Counted from the stretch's first letter, positions 43,583 through 54,801 are shown. The stretch: 64,000 bases of DNA from Macrosoma leucophasiata (GCA_036365455.1 JAWQUS010000016.1:19941001-20005000), one strand, 5' to 3'. Notes: generated by a model from the sequence alone, not told the origin. Numbers and translations are program-made.

Positions 43583-43905
43583 TGTTGGTACAGTTCCAGT
43601 GTAGTAGCTCAATGGCGTAGGCACTACCACATTATCTATAATAATAATGGCAACCCTTGATACGTCCCACTGCTGGGCACGAGTCTCTTCCCTTCTTGGG
43701 AGGAGGCCTGGAGCTTATTCCGCCACGCTGCTCCAATGCGGGTTGTCGGAGATAAGGGTTAGTGGCCAATTCGCTGTCGGATGTTTTCAAACCGACCATA
43801 TGGCCTTCGATAAGGTTTAACCGTAACTGCTATCTGTCGATAGCAACCGGGACCAACGGCTTAACATGCTTGCTTGTTTTTCACTTCCATTACATAAATA
43901 AAAAC
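43583..43905 (+). repeat. SINE-A copy replaced in the middle by a 5S-headed SINE
   Basis: SINE-A head (GGTACAGTTCCAGTGTAGTA, GGCGTAGGCACTACCACATT) to about 43649, SINE-A tail (ATGCTTGCTTGTTTTTCACT, CATTACATAAATAAAA) from 43867. Confidence 0.75.
43650..43866 (-). repeat. 5S-headed SINE, head missing
   Basis: AATAATAATGGCAACCC to ACTGCTATCTGTCGATAGCA and ACCAACGGCTTAAC. It breaks off before the 5S-like part. Confidence 0.8.
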
Positions 43906-44235
43906 ATCCAGATAATGCTGGATTCTACCTTATGGACACAGACTAAATAGAAAGTTTCATGGTTACCGTACATTTCATGCGGATATGTTTTTTTTTAGTG
44001 ATACGTCTTATACAGAACATATCAGTTTATTTTTATGATAAGCTGTTATTCAATTTCAGACACGCATCTGATACAGCGATGAGGAAGCCATATTCGCTAC
44101 TGCAATAATGCATTTGAAAAAGAGAAACGTGTAGGTAATAGGTTGCGGAAAATAAATAAAATATGTTTCATTCCACTTTTTTTTATGTAATGATATAGTT
44201 ATTATTTCTATTTTTATCGGCATAAGTTTTTTATA

Positions 44236-44493
44236 AGCATGCAGTTCACATTGATGTTAAGTGATGACTGCAGCCTATAGACACCCACACAAAGACCAGA
44301 GTCAAAATGCAGATGCGTTACCACTTCTGAGGCCTAAGGTGTTATGCCTCTGTGGAGGAAATTACAGGTCCGTACATTACCACCTGATCGGAACACGATA
44401 GTGCTGAACACTACCATTTAGCGGCAAGTATATTAGGTAATGCGGTGGTGCCTACGCCCGCGAGCTCCATCACTGGAACTCTCCCACCATTCA
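44236..44493 (-). repeat. SINE-A copy
   Basis: AAGCATGCAGTTCACATTGA to CACTGGAACTCTCCCACCA. Confidence 0.83.
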
Positions 44494-44517
44494 AGTGATG
44501 ATCTTGACAGTCCCTTA

Positions 44518-44692
44518 CGGAGTAGGTGGAGAGTGTAGAGAGATATCCTGGTATTTACACACCTTCCGTGCTTTTTCTACACTCATCATTCGCTTCATAC
44601 ATGCTGCAAGTTAATCAGGCAGGTAATGCAGTGATGCCTACCAGCCTACATCCTTGGAATCCGTTACTGGAGCTCCACCACCAGTAAAGATG
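44518..44692 (-). repeat. RTE-like LINE scrap then SINE-A head
   Basis: 44518-44604 reverse-matches the LINE tail (CACTCATCATTCGCTTCATA). 44605-44692 is a SINE-A head (CTGGAGCTCCACCACCAGTA). Confidence 0.65.
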
Positions 44693-44817
44693 GTTGTATG
44701 CTCTAACCAACCGACACATAAAAACTACACCAAATTAGTACGGGTTATTCGCCAACTCGACACAAGTGACCGGACACACATGTGTCGAGTTGGTAAAATT
44801 TGAAATTATTATAAATA

Positions 44818-44893
44818 ATGGGTGTTTGCATGTATGATTGAATGCATGCATTTACCTCTGCGTACCCCTTCGAGGATCACAGGCGTGAAAACG
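44818..44893 (+). repeat. SINE1 tail only
   Basis: GGGTGTTTGCATGTATGATT to CACAGGCGTGAAAACG. Confidence 0.75.
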
Positions 44894-44896
44894 TAA

Positions 44897-45125
44897 GTTT
44901 TTTTATTATAAATAAATACGCTTATTCTCACAGCCCCACAGTAGGTATACCTGATAGATATATGTAGGTAGATATACCTGTGTCGTGGGTGCCGTTATAC
45001 ACACACAACACAAACAACTAGACCCGAAACATGTATCTGTACGCCATACAAATATTTGTCCCGGTGCGGGGATCGAACCCTTCGAATCAAACGGTCGTCT
45101 CACACCCACACCGCTGAATGTGAGA
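44897..45125 (-). repeat. SINE2, nearly full length
   Basis: TTCTCACAGCCCCACAGTAG to GGGGATCGAACCC (B box) and the reversed head CACACCGCTGAATGTGAGAC. Confidence 0.82.
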
Positions 45126-45624
45126 CGACAAATGCTTATGTCTTATTATTTCGTCGTCTGGACACGACAATATTTTTGCGCGTGTCCACATACTGAAACT
45201 TAAATAAAACACAATTAGCATCCATTATGTCATGTAAAGTATGGAGATAAGAAATTCTATTTTCGAATAAAACAATAAACTGCACTTATTACAATAATTG
45301 CTTTGTGAATTTTTCAAGTAGCCAAAATTAATGTCCATTGTTTTTTAATCTAACTTTCAAAAAAAAAAAACAAATGATAATTGAAACCATAAGGCCCTTG
45401 TTCACATGATTTCTAACCGGTCCGGCGTCCGTTCGGCTACCAGTCTGCGCAATTAATTAATAATTGCTGTGAAAGATTTCAATTCGCTACGGGTTTTTAA
45501 TGGCGTCTTATTTACAGCTTTGATAATGTCTTGTAGAAACCTTGAGGGTAAAAACCACATAGATTTGAAGGTAGTCATCTATAACAAGTGAAGAAGACAA
45601 ACAGCAAATAAAAATTTAATTTTG

Positions 45625-45692
45625 GGCAGAAATCGAACCTTCGACCTCAGGATTACCAGTCCAGCCGCTTTATCACTAAGCTACCGGAGGCC
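45625..45692 (-). repeat. tRNA-like sequence, degraded
   Basis: GGGCAGAAATCGAACCTTCG, CCAGTCCAGCCGCTTTATCA; same family as 10631. A further flank copy is at 45770-45850. Confidence 0.6.
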
Positions 45693-46223
45693 TCATGATA
45701 ACTAATCAATGCAATCGTACTTTGCTGTTTATACTATTGTATTCTTAATAATTGACATATATGTATTTCTTTTTACGGAATAACACACGCGAGTGAATTA
45801 AGAAATTTAAGGAAAAATGGAAAATAAAATTTGACTTCGGATCAGAATCTTCGGGTTTTTATCTTGACCTGCATGCACTAAGTAATAGACAGGACACTCC
45901 TTGGTAGCATGGTTCCAGATTTCAGAAGTCAAGTTACCACACTTTCCCATATTAACATGACAGATAACGTGAAATTTTCTCTATATATTTATCTCGTTGG
46001 TTTTGTTAGTTTTTTCTTATGTGAAAGGTCCTTAACAATATGATGTTTATGCATATTTTTTTACAATACGTCATATTTTTTCCCACATGAATAATAAAGT
46101 GGTGTAGAAACTAAATTAGTATGTTTTTTGTATCATCACATGTCATCTATTCCCATTCACAGTAAGCATACATTATATCTGCCTACATTACTATTTTTTA
46201 TATTTAAAAAGTCATCATCATTT

Positions 46224-46502
46224 TTTTTATGTAATGGAAGTGGCAAACAAGCATGCAGTTCACATTGATGGTAAGTGATGACTGCAGTCTATAGACACCC
46301 AAGACCAAGGTCAAAATGCAGATGCGTTACCACTTCTGAGGCCTAAGGTGTTATGCCTCTGTGCGGGAAATTACAGGGCCGTACATTACCACGTGACTGG
46401 AATACGATCGTGCTGAACACTACCATTGAGGGGCAAGTATATTAGGTAATGCGGTGGTGACTACGCCCGCGAGCTACGTCACTGGAGCTGTACCACCAGT
46501 AG
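46224..46502 (-). repeat. SINE-A, full length
   Basis: TTTTTTTTATGTAATGGAAG to GGAGCTGTACCACCAGTA. Confidence 0.85.
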
Positions 46503-46766
46503 AAATTTTACATGAAAAACGTCCACGGCAGGACAAAGCCTTCCCGAAGATGCTTACAGCATTATTATTTGTCGGGAGAAGATACACATACAGATGTTCA
46601 GATAATAAAACTTAGTTTACAGTGACATGTCCATCTTCTTTATCTTCTTTATTTTTAATTGAGTAACGAAAATCTTTGATATTAAATCGGTATAAACTCC
46701 ATAAAATACTTAATAATAATCAAAATATTTTGTCATTTTAAATTCAAATAACCTTCTAAAAGACTA

Positions 46767-46913
46767 TCCCCCTTATTCATAAACGTACCTTAGATATGTT
46801 TAAGCTATAGAATGCTTTGTCTTTGTCAGTTGCATTGTCAAATGTGCAGGATAAAAAAAGACAAAGGAGAGATTAGCAACACTATAGCTAATACACGTTT
46901 ATGAATAAGGGGG
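46767..46913. mobile_element. MITE with CCCCCTTATTCATAAACGTA ends (empty-site relative of 3656)
   Basis: The right end is the inverse (TTTATGAATAAGGGGG). It lacks the insertion present at 3735-3949. Confidence 0.82.
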
Positions 46914-47034
46914 TACATATTTTAGCTACTATGAGTCAAAAGTAGTCAAAACGCTAGGTCTGTAAGGTGCATATATTATTATCTTGTTTATGGATAATTT
47001 GTTTTTATATTATTTCGCATTCTTGTGAAATATA

Positions 47035-47272
47035 TTTTATTTTTAAAGAAAAATGAAAAAAAAAATTGAATTGCCTAACTAGCATAGTTGGTAATAGATG
47101 GCGCTGCTGCTACCATAAAGCAATGCAATAGATGTGAAGGAAAGATTTGACAAATCGGGCAGGACTTCAGTAGCTCAATCGGAAGAGCGGCTGGACTAGA
47201 TTCCCAGTAGGTCGCGAGTTCGAGTCTCGCCTGAAGTCAAATTTTTCTTTCCATTTTTCTTTAAAAATAAAA
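47035..47272 (+). mobile_element. tRNA-carrying MITE, TA duplication (copy 2)
   Basis: TA|TTTTATTTTTAAAGAAAAAT and ATTTTTCTTTAAAAATAAAA|TA. Inside, 47163-47238 folds as a 76-nt tRNA: acceptor GACTTCA/TGAAGTC, D arm GCTC-AATCGGAA-GAGC, anticodon loop CTAGATT (AGA) on a stem with one mismatch, T arm GCGAG-TTCGAGT-CTCGC. Confidence 0.8.
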
Positions 47273-47706
47273 TAATAAGGATAATTTGTTCAACGCATCA
47301 GATCATGGTTTTTTATTTTTGTAGAGGATTAGCGTTGGCAATTCAACCTGGCAATGCGGACAGACTAAAATGTCCAGAAAATAAAAAAATATATTTTTTC
47401 AATGTCATGAAGTGGCTAGCAAGCATACAGTTTACATCGATGGTAAGTAATATTGAATTACAGGGCCGTAAAAATCGAAAGACATTGGACCAAATAGCAA
47501 TTATTCATCAATTAAAATCAGATAACGATCGACTTTCTCTTTTACACAACATGAAAATTGTACCGCAATAATTAAAATGATGAACAGCTAATGTGCTAGC
47601 CCAATTTATTAAAAGCTAAGACGCACAGCCCGCGATTATAGAATTTCTATGAGTTTCACGTCAATGGTAACATGGTAAGTGGATACTGCAGCTTATAGAC
47701 ATCTTT

Positions 47707-47822
47707 ACTGGTGGTAGAGTTTCAGTGTTAGAGTTGGAGGGCGTAGGCACCGCCGCATTACCTTATCTATCTACCGCCAAATGGTAGTGTTCAGCACTAG
47801 GTATCGTGTTCTGGTTAGGTGG
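47707..47822 (+). repeat. SINE-A head half
   Basis: ACTGGTGGTAGAGTTTCAGT to ATCGTGTTCTGGTTAGGTGG. A reversed SINE-A scrap lies just before it (47645-47703). Confidence 0.72.
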
Positions 47823-47829
47823 ATAAAAA

Positions 47830-48377
47830 ATACAATAGATGAGACAATGTGCAGCTTCTTATGAATGAATGAATGAATTTATGTGCTAGAAAATTTATGC
47901 AAAACGTCCAATCTGAATAAGCCCAGAGTTAGGCTTGTTTTAGCAGAAGGCTACTTGTAAAAAAATTGTAAAAATGATGGAATTTATTAGAATTTGATGA
48001 AATGAAACATTAACAAAACTATAACTAATGTTTTCCTCCTCTACAGAAGTTAAAAACGTACATTTAATTCATGAACAGGTCTAGCCGTAGGTGATTAACT
48101 TAGCAGCGAACAATATTTTATTTTTATTTATACATATATTACCTTATTAAAAGACTAGACACGGCAAAATAAAAAAATAAAAATGTCAGGTACATCGTAA
48201 TGCAACATGCCAATGAGATTGGCGATAAAAAACTAAATTACATCCCACTATTTTGCATTTTACAGTAGATGGACACTTTATATTGATAACTACAGGCTTA
48301 ATGAAGTCATTAATAAAGCTTCGGTTTTGTGAAAACGACTGATAATTTTAGTTATTATTTAACAGAATGATCGAGTT
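47830..48377. other. mwh-like intron, nothing recognised
   Basis: AT-rich; a short TGAA run at 47860-47876. Confidence 0.5.
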
Positions 48378-48656
48378 TTTTTTAATGTAATGGAAGTGGC
48401 AAACAAGCTTGCTGTTCACATTGATGTAAGTGATGAATGCAACCTGTAGACACCCACAGAAAAACCAAGGTCAAATTGCAGATGCATTACCACTCCTGAG
48501 GCCTAAGGTGTTATGCCTCTATGCCGGAAATTACAGGGCCGTACAATAGCACCTAACCGGAACACGATAGTGCTGAACACTACCATTTAGCGGCAAGTAT
48601 ATTAGGTAATGCGGTGGTGCCTACGCCCGCGACCTCCGTCACTGGAGCTCTCAGTA
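48378..48656 (-). repeat. SINE-A, full length
   Basis: TTTTTTTTAATGTAATGGAA to CCGTCACTGGAGCTCTCAG. Confidence 0.83.
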
Positions 48657-48810
48657 AAATCTTGTTCACTGGCAGCTATTTTGATATTTATAATATGCAT
48701 TGGAATTTAGATTATATACCGTAGTAGAATATATTTAATTAATATATTATTATATTATTATATTATTCTTTTTAAGCAGGAAATTATGAATATTTTTTAT
48801 TATCTAAACT

Positions 48811-49927
48811 TCTAAACTAATATTATAAAGAGGTAATATTTTTTTGTTTGTTTGTATGTTTTGAATAGGCTCAATAATTACTGGACCGATTTTAAAAAAA
48901 TTCCACCATTATGAATGTACGTCTTTCCAAAGTAACATAGGCTATATTTTATTTTGAAAAAAATTAGGGATCCTTGCGAAAACTTCAATAACATAAACCA
49001 CCATCGATAAAAATCACTACTGAAATACCTTAAATCGCGTGCGCTGCAATAACTATTGATGATGGAGCAAAATAATGTACCACGATTTTGTAGACCACAT
49101 TATTATGTACAGAAGAGTCCGCGGTAGGGTATATCTAAGTATTATAGTTGCGCCAATATAAAAACTTTTATAGTTTAACTAATTTAAATTTGTTTGATCT
49201 GCTTGACATCCGTGAAACACCAGGGTCCCAGATGAAAATCAGCGTCAAGTCGATTGATGTTATCGACTTGACATGAAGCTGATCTGGGCTCCCATTTGGA
49301 CCAACCTTGAGACTTAATCTCTTTTTTTTTTCTTTTTTAATTGTTATTGTTTTTGCTTTTTGTTTAATTGTACCTGTGTACCTAATCGTCTGGCTATTTG
49401 TATCGTCATGTCTCTGTGCTGTCCAAATAAATGTTTTCTATTCTATTCTATTCTTTCTATTCTTAACAAACTATTTTAATCGGCAACGAAAATAAGATTT
49501 TGATATTCATACCATGGTATTTATACTTATCTTATAACTTTTTATTTATCAGTAGTTCAATACCTTTACATTGCTGTTTAAATTATTTTAGTCGGACTCT
49601 CCTTTCAAAAGATTTAAAAATTTGGGTATCTTAAAAATAACTAAGCGCTTCTCCGTGTCGCGTCGCGATGTTGATTGAGCGTAGCTGAAGTGCGCATGTG
49701 CGTGAAATGTCCACATGTGTCGAGAACGGCTGAACCAATTTGGCTAATTTTGGTTTTGAATGATTTTTGGAAGTCCAGGGAAGGTTTAAAAGGTAAGACA
49801 ATATGAAAAAATTGAATGGAAATAGTAAAATCTACAATTTCATTTTGCCATACAAATCGACGAATCTATCAAACCTTTGACATATTATTTAATTCTGAGG
49901 CAATACGAAGTTTGCCGGGTCAGCTAG
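48811..49927 (+). mobile_element. Helitron-like element, non-autonomous
   Basis: Starts TCTAAACTAATATTATAAAG and TTTGTTTGTTTGTATG, as many lepidopteran Helitrons do, and ends in TTTGCCGGGTCAGCTAG|T. The CTAG end followed by T fits the CTRR|T rule; the base before TC is T, not the expected A. An inverted copy of the last 70 bp is at 63922-64000. No Rep/helicase frame. Confidence 0.55.
49186..49465 (+). repeat. LINE 3' UTR with TTCTA microsatellite tail, inside the Helitron-like element
   Basis: CTGGGCTCCCATTTGGACCA, CATGTCTCTGTGCTGTCCAA, AATAAATG and (TTCTA)n. A reversed copy of the tail is at 63690-63760. Confidence 0.65.
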
Positions 49928-50036
49928 TAATGTAATAAATTGCTCCACAATATACCTGATAAATCTTTGGTGAATGGATTTCAGATCACTTTGTATGATG
50001 CCTCTGTACTTTGAACTACAAGTCCATAGACACAAT

Positions 50037-50240
50037 TGATTGTAGAGTTCCATTGGTGCGTAGACAGAGTGTTCAGCGTTATCGTGTTCCAGTTGGCTGG
50101 TAATGTGAATGCCGACATAGAGCCATAAAAACTTACACCTTAGGAGTGGTAACGTAATAAAATTGAGATCTCTTATTTTTATGTAGATGTTAGTAGATAA
50201 TCGTATTCACTAACCATCACTGTGAACTATAATCACCCGA
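50037..50240 (+). repeat. SINE-A, very old
   Basis: GTAGAGTTCCATTGGTGCGT, TTATCGTGTTCCAGTTGGCT. Confidence 0.55.
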
Positions 50241-50454
50241 AGCCTTCTAAATGCAAGAGAAATAGAGTTATGTAGCTGAATAAAAATTTGACTTCTACTA
50301 TGAAGCTTCTACTAGGTTCTATATAGCTGAGCGAAAAAGTTTGAAGATGCACTCATGTTTAAGCCCATATTTACTGACACACAGATTGTGTGTCAGTAAA
50401 TATGGAAATGAAACCTTCTCCATGATCATAAGCTATTTATTTTTACTTTTTACG

Positions 50455-50735
50455 TTTTTTTTGGCCCTGAAGTGACAAACAAGCATATTATTTATAATGT
50501 TGTAAAAAATAGTTGAATGTAAACAATTACATTCAAACAACAGATTTAAATGTAGATGCGATCCCATTCCTAAGGTCGAAGCACAGAAATCACGGAGTCG
50601 TACTAATATACAGACCACCTGACCAAAACACGATAGCGTTTAACACTACCATTTAACGGCAAATCGATTAGTTACTGCGTTGGTGCTTACGCCCTCAACC
50701 CCCGTCACTGAAGCTCTACTGGCAGTAAAAATTAC
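50455..50735 (-). repeat. SINE-A, very old
   Basis: AAGTGACAAACAAGCAT, ACCTGACCAAAACACGATAG, CTCTACTGGCAGTAAAA. Confidence 0.65.
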
Positions 50736-51136
50736 ATTTAATTTTATAATAGTAATGTACTTACATATTGTAAATATCTACTTAATCACTCAACATGAAT
50801 ATTAACGGCATGCTTATTTACTACGTTATGCATATTGAAAGTCTTTACCTGTCCATAATATAATAAATTGTTAAAAATAAACGCATATTATCCGTACAAG
50901 ATCAAATTAAAACAGTCATTTACAATCGCAAGGGCCTTACAGGTGAAGCCGCGGCTTAATGAATAAGATAAGTAACTATAATTGCATTTTATGTTGAAAC
51001 ATTATCAATACAAGAACTTCTATAAAATACTCTAAGTAAAGATACTTAAAATGACAACGAAAAAAGTTTGAACTAAATAAAAATATTCACTTTTTCACCA
51101 TTCTGATGATGTTTTTAATCCGTTGAGCCATTTTTT

Positions 51137-51418
51137 AATGAAGGTGGCAAACAAGCATGCAGCTCACATTGATGTTAGGTGATGACTGCAGCCTAAAGAC
51201 ATCTACATAAAAACTAGAGGTCAAAATGTAGATGCGTTGCCACCCCTGAGACCTAATTGTAATGTCTCTGTGATAGTAAGTAGTAAGTACGGGCCATACA
51301 TGAAATATCCATCTAACCGGAACATGATAGTGCTGAACACTACCACATGGCAGCTAGGTTAGGTAATGCGGTGGTGCCTACGCCCTCGAGCGCCTACACT
51401 TGGAACTCTACCACCAGT
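51137..51418 (-). repeat. SINE-A, full length
   Basis: AATGAAGGTGGCAAACAAGC to GGAACTCTACCACCAGTAA; subfamily with CCACCCCTGAGACCT. Confidence 0.83.
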
Positions 51419-51827
51419 AAATAAAATAATCATATTTTTCTTGTAAGCTGACCTAAAGAAATCTTTTGAAGTGGTGCAACCCATGTAAAAAACATATGTT
51501 CTGTTTATTAGCTTTGAACTTCTAAAATACCTTTGTTCAAAGGTTTCACACTGCCATCTAGCGTCAGCACATAAAACTACGTCGCGGTGCCTCAACGAGT
51601 TCTCCAAGGCCGCCTCATCACGTCATCACGTTTTCGTACGTGCAATCCGAACCCGAATACATACGAATACCTCCGAAACTTCCCGAACGTCGTACAATGA
51701 CTCGCGAGACGCTGTTAGTTGGCAAAGTTATTTATGGATTTAGTCGTGTGTGTACGCGCGTTTGTAGTGACGTCCGATAAACGAATAGTTTCGGAATATT
51801 ATGCGATTTTATACGTTTAGATGCATC

Positions 51828-51960
51828 ATGGATGTGGAGAAGTTTATTAGTTTGGTTCATGAACACAGATGTTTGTGGGATCACAATGACAACAAGTATA
51901 ATTCGCGCGATCATCAGCGAAGAGCGTGGTCGGAAATATCGGATGCAATGGAGATATCTG
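51828..51960 (+). CDS. MADF-BESS protein, exon 1
   Basis: Starts at ATG 51828 (context GCATCATGG, A at -3 and G at +4) and ends at a TCTG/GTACGT donor. It encodes MDVEKFISLVHEHRCLWDHN, YNSRDHQRRAWSEISDAMEI. This is the first half of a MADF domain: hydrophobic helix, E-x-x-x-LW-x-x-x-x-x-x-Y then R-x-x-AW-x-x-I. An in-frame ATG at 51801 would add nine residues; I prefer 51828 because MADF proteins often start a few residues before the first helix. The gene lies in the 22 kb intron of the mwh-like gene on the other strand. Confidence 0.88.
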
Positions 51961-52365
51961 GTACGTACACAATCGACAGTAGGTACCTACCTATTTTTTT
52001 AACTTCTCTTGCCGGTTACGCTTTTAAGTCATTTCAGTCGAGACGTGAGGTTGATAAGTAAATGGCTGTGAGTGTAAGCGTTTTTTATTTATTTAAATTG
52101 AGGTGCAAATTAACAAAAAATAGATGAATGCAATAGTTATCAGGTACGTTACCTACTTAGTACCTTCTGGTATGATCAGACAGACTCTGACCCTTTTATG
52201 TCATACCAGTAAGTAGGTATTGTATTAGAACACTATAATGTGGTAATTATTGCTTAACAAACTACGTTTTACTTGCCCAAGTGCAGACTTGTACAAGAAA
52301 ATTTTAGAATTAAAAAAAAATTGGATAGAAAAATAAATGACGTCCAAACCGAAGCTCTTAAAAGG

Positions 52366-52434
52366 GACTTCGATAGCTTAGTGGTAAAGCGGCTGGCTGT
52401 CTTGAGGTCACAGGTTCAATCCCTGCCCGAAGGC
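52366..52434 (+). repeat. tRNA-like sequence, short anticodon arm
   Basis: Acceptor GACTTCG with CGAAGGC, T arm CAGGTTCAATCCCTG; about 7 nt shorter than a tRNA. Flanked by CAAATTTTTGTTTCC as in the tRNA-carrying MITEs. Confidence 0.65.
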
Positions 52435-52998
52435 AAATTTTTGTTTCCATTTTTTGTTTAATTTCTAAATGTTGTCTTCAAAGGCTGATAATAATATGGT
52501 GATAATGACAAAATACCGATCACATTGTTTTTACATTGGCTACGTCAAATCGGTTCTACTAGACTTCATACTGTCATTTTTACATCCAATTTTCATTTTT
52601 ATTCGTACCCAATTCGTACCTACCAATTTATTAAAGTATGTACTCGTACCTACGTACGTTATAATTATCGTGCGTACTTCTGTAATATATTAAACAATGG
52701 ATTATGCGAACTGGCATAATTGGCAGTTATTAATGTCAAAAAATATAGGAAAAAAAATGAATATTGTCTTTAAAACGTATAAATAACTAACCATTTTTAA
52801 GATAATTATACCTAACTAACGATTCAAAACGTTGCTTTCATGTGATATGATTAAAAGCGGCCAAGTGCGTGTCGGGCCACGCACAATGTAGGGTTCTATT
52901 TTGAGTACCTTTTTTCAGTTGGTCGAGTGTTACTCGTTACGACTACTTACTACTCGTAACTTGTTAACTGTTCAGCTTACTTAGCTGTGATTTTAAAC

Positions 52999-53203
52999 TA
53001 AAGGATTTATTACACGGCACGATATTCAGGGTACGATAGCAAGAGTCAGGTTAGTGTGGAGGAGGATTATTAAATTTAGGGAGTTAAGGCCCTAATTAGA
53101 GCGTATTTGTACTGCGACCGGATAGTGTAATAAGCGGCAACGCGGCGCGAGGCCACGCCCACCCTTTCTGCCGGACCCTGAATAACGTGTCGTGTAGTAT
53201 CCT
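52999..53203. mobile_element. MITE with TTATTACACGGCACG ends, second copy
   Basis: See 38369; here the right end is slightly broken (AACGTGTCGTGTAGTATC). Confidence 0.72.
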
Positions 53204-53230
53204 TTTAAATATTGTTTCTATAATTTTCAG

Positions 53231-53709
53231 AAGACGAACTCCGAAAGAAATGGAGGGGCTTACGCGATACATACGGCAGGGAACTGAAGAAATTCATGAA
53301 AAGAACAACAGATGCCGACGCGGAACCCGAATCCAGATGGACGTACTTCAAATCACTCATGTTCCTCCGAGACACCATAACGAGGAGAGACCAAACAGAG
53401 TCCTGCTACGTAAACATATCAGACGGGAATATCGGCTCCGACAGCGATTCGGACTCCGATTTGGACCATACAAAGGAAATATTCGCTTCGCCCTTGTTAA
53501 AACGTGTGAAAACCGAGAAAATGAACGAAATTGAGATACAAGTTCAGCAGAACGAAATGCAGAGTCAAGGGGATAGTGGCTTGCATTATTCTGACAAACA
53601 GTTCCTGCAGAGTCTTCTGCCGTTTTTGAAGGATGTGCCCAAGCATCGCAAGCTGGTGGTCCGTTGCAAACTGCAACAGGTTTTGATTGACGAACAAAAT
53701 GAAACATAA
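53231..53709 (+). CDS. MADF-BESS protein, exon 2
   Basis: Starts after TTTTCAG, completing a glutamate codon, and ends at TAA (53707-53709). Residues 45-94 finish the MADF domain (EDELRKKWRGLRDTYGRELK, RWTYFKSLMFLRD). Residues 110-125 are an acidic Ser/Asp run (GSDSDSDSDLD), 134-141 a basic patch (LLKRVKTEK). Residues 166-196 are a BESS motif (SDKQFLQSLLPFLKDVP then HRKLVVRCKLQQVL). MADF domains bind DNA like Myb/SANT folds and BESS mediates protein contacts, so a nuclear regulator is likely. Full protein 203 aa. The specific orthologue is not identified; Drosophila has many paralogues of this class. Confidence 0.92.
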
Positions 53710-53810
53710 GTACCTCTTATATGAATTTGTTGTGTCCAAGAAACTTGACTGTGTCAGAGTTCCATAATAAGAATCCTCTCATGTGCCTGTGATTCTATTA
53801 TTGTGTAATA

Positions 53811-53816
53811 ATAAAT
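53811..53816 (+). terminator. AATAAA signal of the MADF-BESS gene
   Basis: First AATAAA, about 100 bp after the stop, exactly where the reversed 5S-headed SINE begins. Confidence 0.55.
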
Positions 53817-54176
53817 AATAATAATGACAACCCATTATAAGTCCCACTGCTGGGCACGAGTCTCTCCCCTTTTTTGGGGGGAGGCCTAGAGCTTACTCCA
53901 CCACGTTGCTCCAATGCGGATTGGTGGAGGTGGGTGGGTTAGTGGCTAACCCGCTGTCGGATGTTTTCAAACCGCCTATAAGGCCTCCGACATGGTTTAA
54001 CGACAGCTATCTATCGATAGCAACCGGAACCGTCGGCTTAACGTGCTCTCCGAAGCACGGAAACGCGCATTTAATTTGCCACTAGCGGTCACCCATCACA
54101 CTACCCGACCGCGCCCGTAGTGCTCAACCGAGTAGATCGCTTATGATCTACACCAGCCGTCGGGCCATGCGCGCTT
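53817..54176 (-). repeat. 5S-headed SINE, nearly full length
   Basis: Reversed: tail AATAATAATGACAACCCATT first, then body, and the 5S-like head at the right (CTACCCGACCGCGCCCGTAG, TGCTCAACCGAGTAGATCGC). Confidence 0.83.
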
Positions 54177-54231
54177 CATTATTATTTTGTAATGACTGGC
54201 AAATGTATAGGTATTTCAAGATTTTGCAAAT

Positions 54232-54463
54232 TATTTTTTATTAGTAATGGAAGTGGCAAACAAGATGCAGTTAACATTGATGTTAAGTGATGACTGCAGC
54301 CTATAGACACTTTAGGCTTAAAGCCTAAGACCTCTGTGCCGGAAATTACAGGACCGTACATTACCACTTGACCGCAACACGATAGTGCTGAACACCATTT
54401 AGCGGCAAGTATACTACGTCCGCAAGCTCCGTCACTGGAGTCCGTCACTACCACCAGTAAAAA
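54232..54463 (-). repeat. SINE-A with inner deletion
   Basis: AATGGAAGTGGCAAACAAGA to TCACTACCACCAGTAAAA; about 50 bp lost in the middle. Confidence 0.8.
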
Positions 54464-54480
54464 TTATACTAAACTTCTTA

Positions 54481-54801
54481 GGGGCCGTTCAAGTATTACG
54501 TAAGCAGATTTATTACAATTCTTTACCCCCCCATCCCCCTTGTCAGCAAAAGTAAGCAAAGCTCTTACCCCCTCCCCCCATGCTTACGTAAACATTTTTA
54601 AATTAATGTGTTGTTTTTTTTATATTATAATTATAATGTTATAATTTAGGATAGAGATTAGATTTTACTGATGTAATAAATAAATAACTACCGATGACGT
54701 AATCATCATCTAGACTCCCCTACCCCCCATGTCATCCAAAATAAGCAGAGCAAAGACCCCCCCGCCCCCCCATAGTGCTTACGTAATACTTGAACGGCCC
54801 C
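54481..54801. mobile_element. Harbinger-like MITE, TTA duplication
   Basis: TTA|GGGGCCGTTCAAGTATTACG and CGTAATACTTGAACGGCCCC|TTA, perfect over 26 bp. C-tracts (ACCCCCCCA) stand just inside both ends. 321 bp. Confidence 0.9.

Larger units (their letters stand above)
51961..53230 (+). other. Intron of the MADF-BESS gene
   Basis: 1.27 kb. It holds a SINE2 tail scrap (52064-52090), a tRNA-like copy at 52366-52434 and the MITE at 52999-53203, whose right end lies 27 bp before the exon 2 acceptor. Confidence 0.8.

Noticed and set aside
47163..47238. Functional tRNA gene
   Set aside because: The cloverleaf is good, but the anticodon stem has a mismatch and the sequence is part of a repeated element with mobile ends; recorded as a tRNA-carrying MITE.
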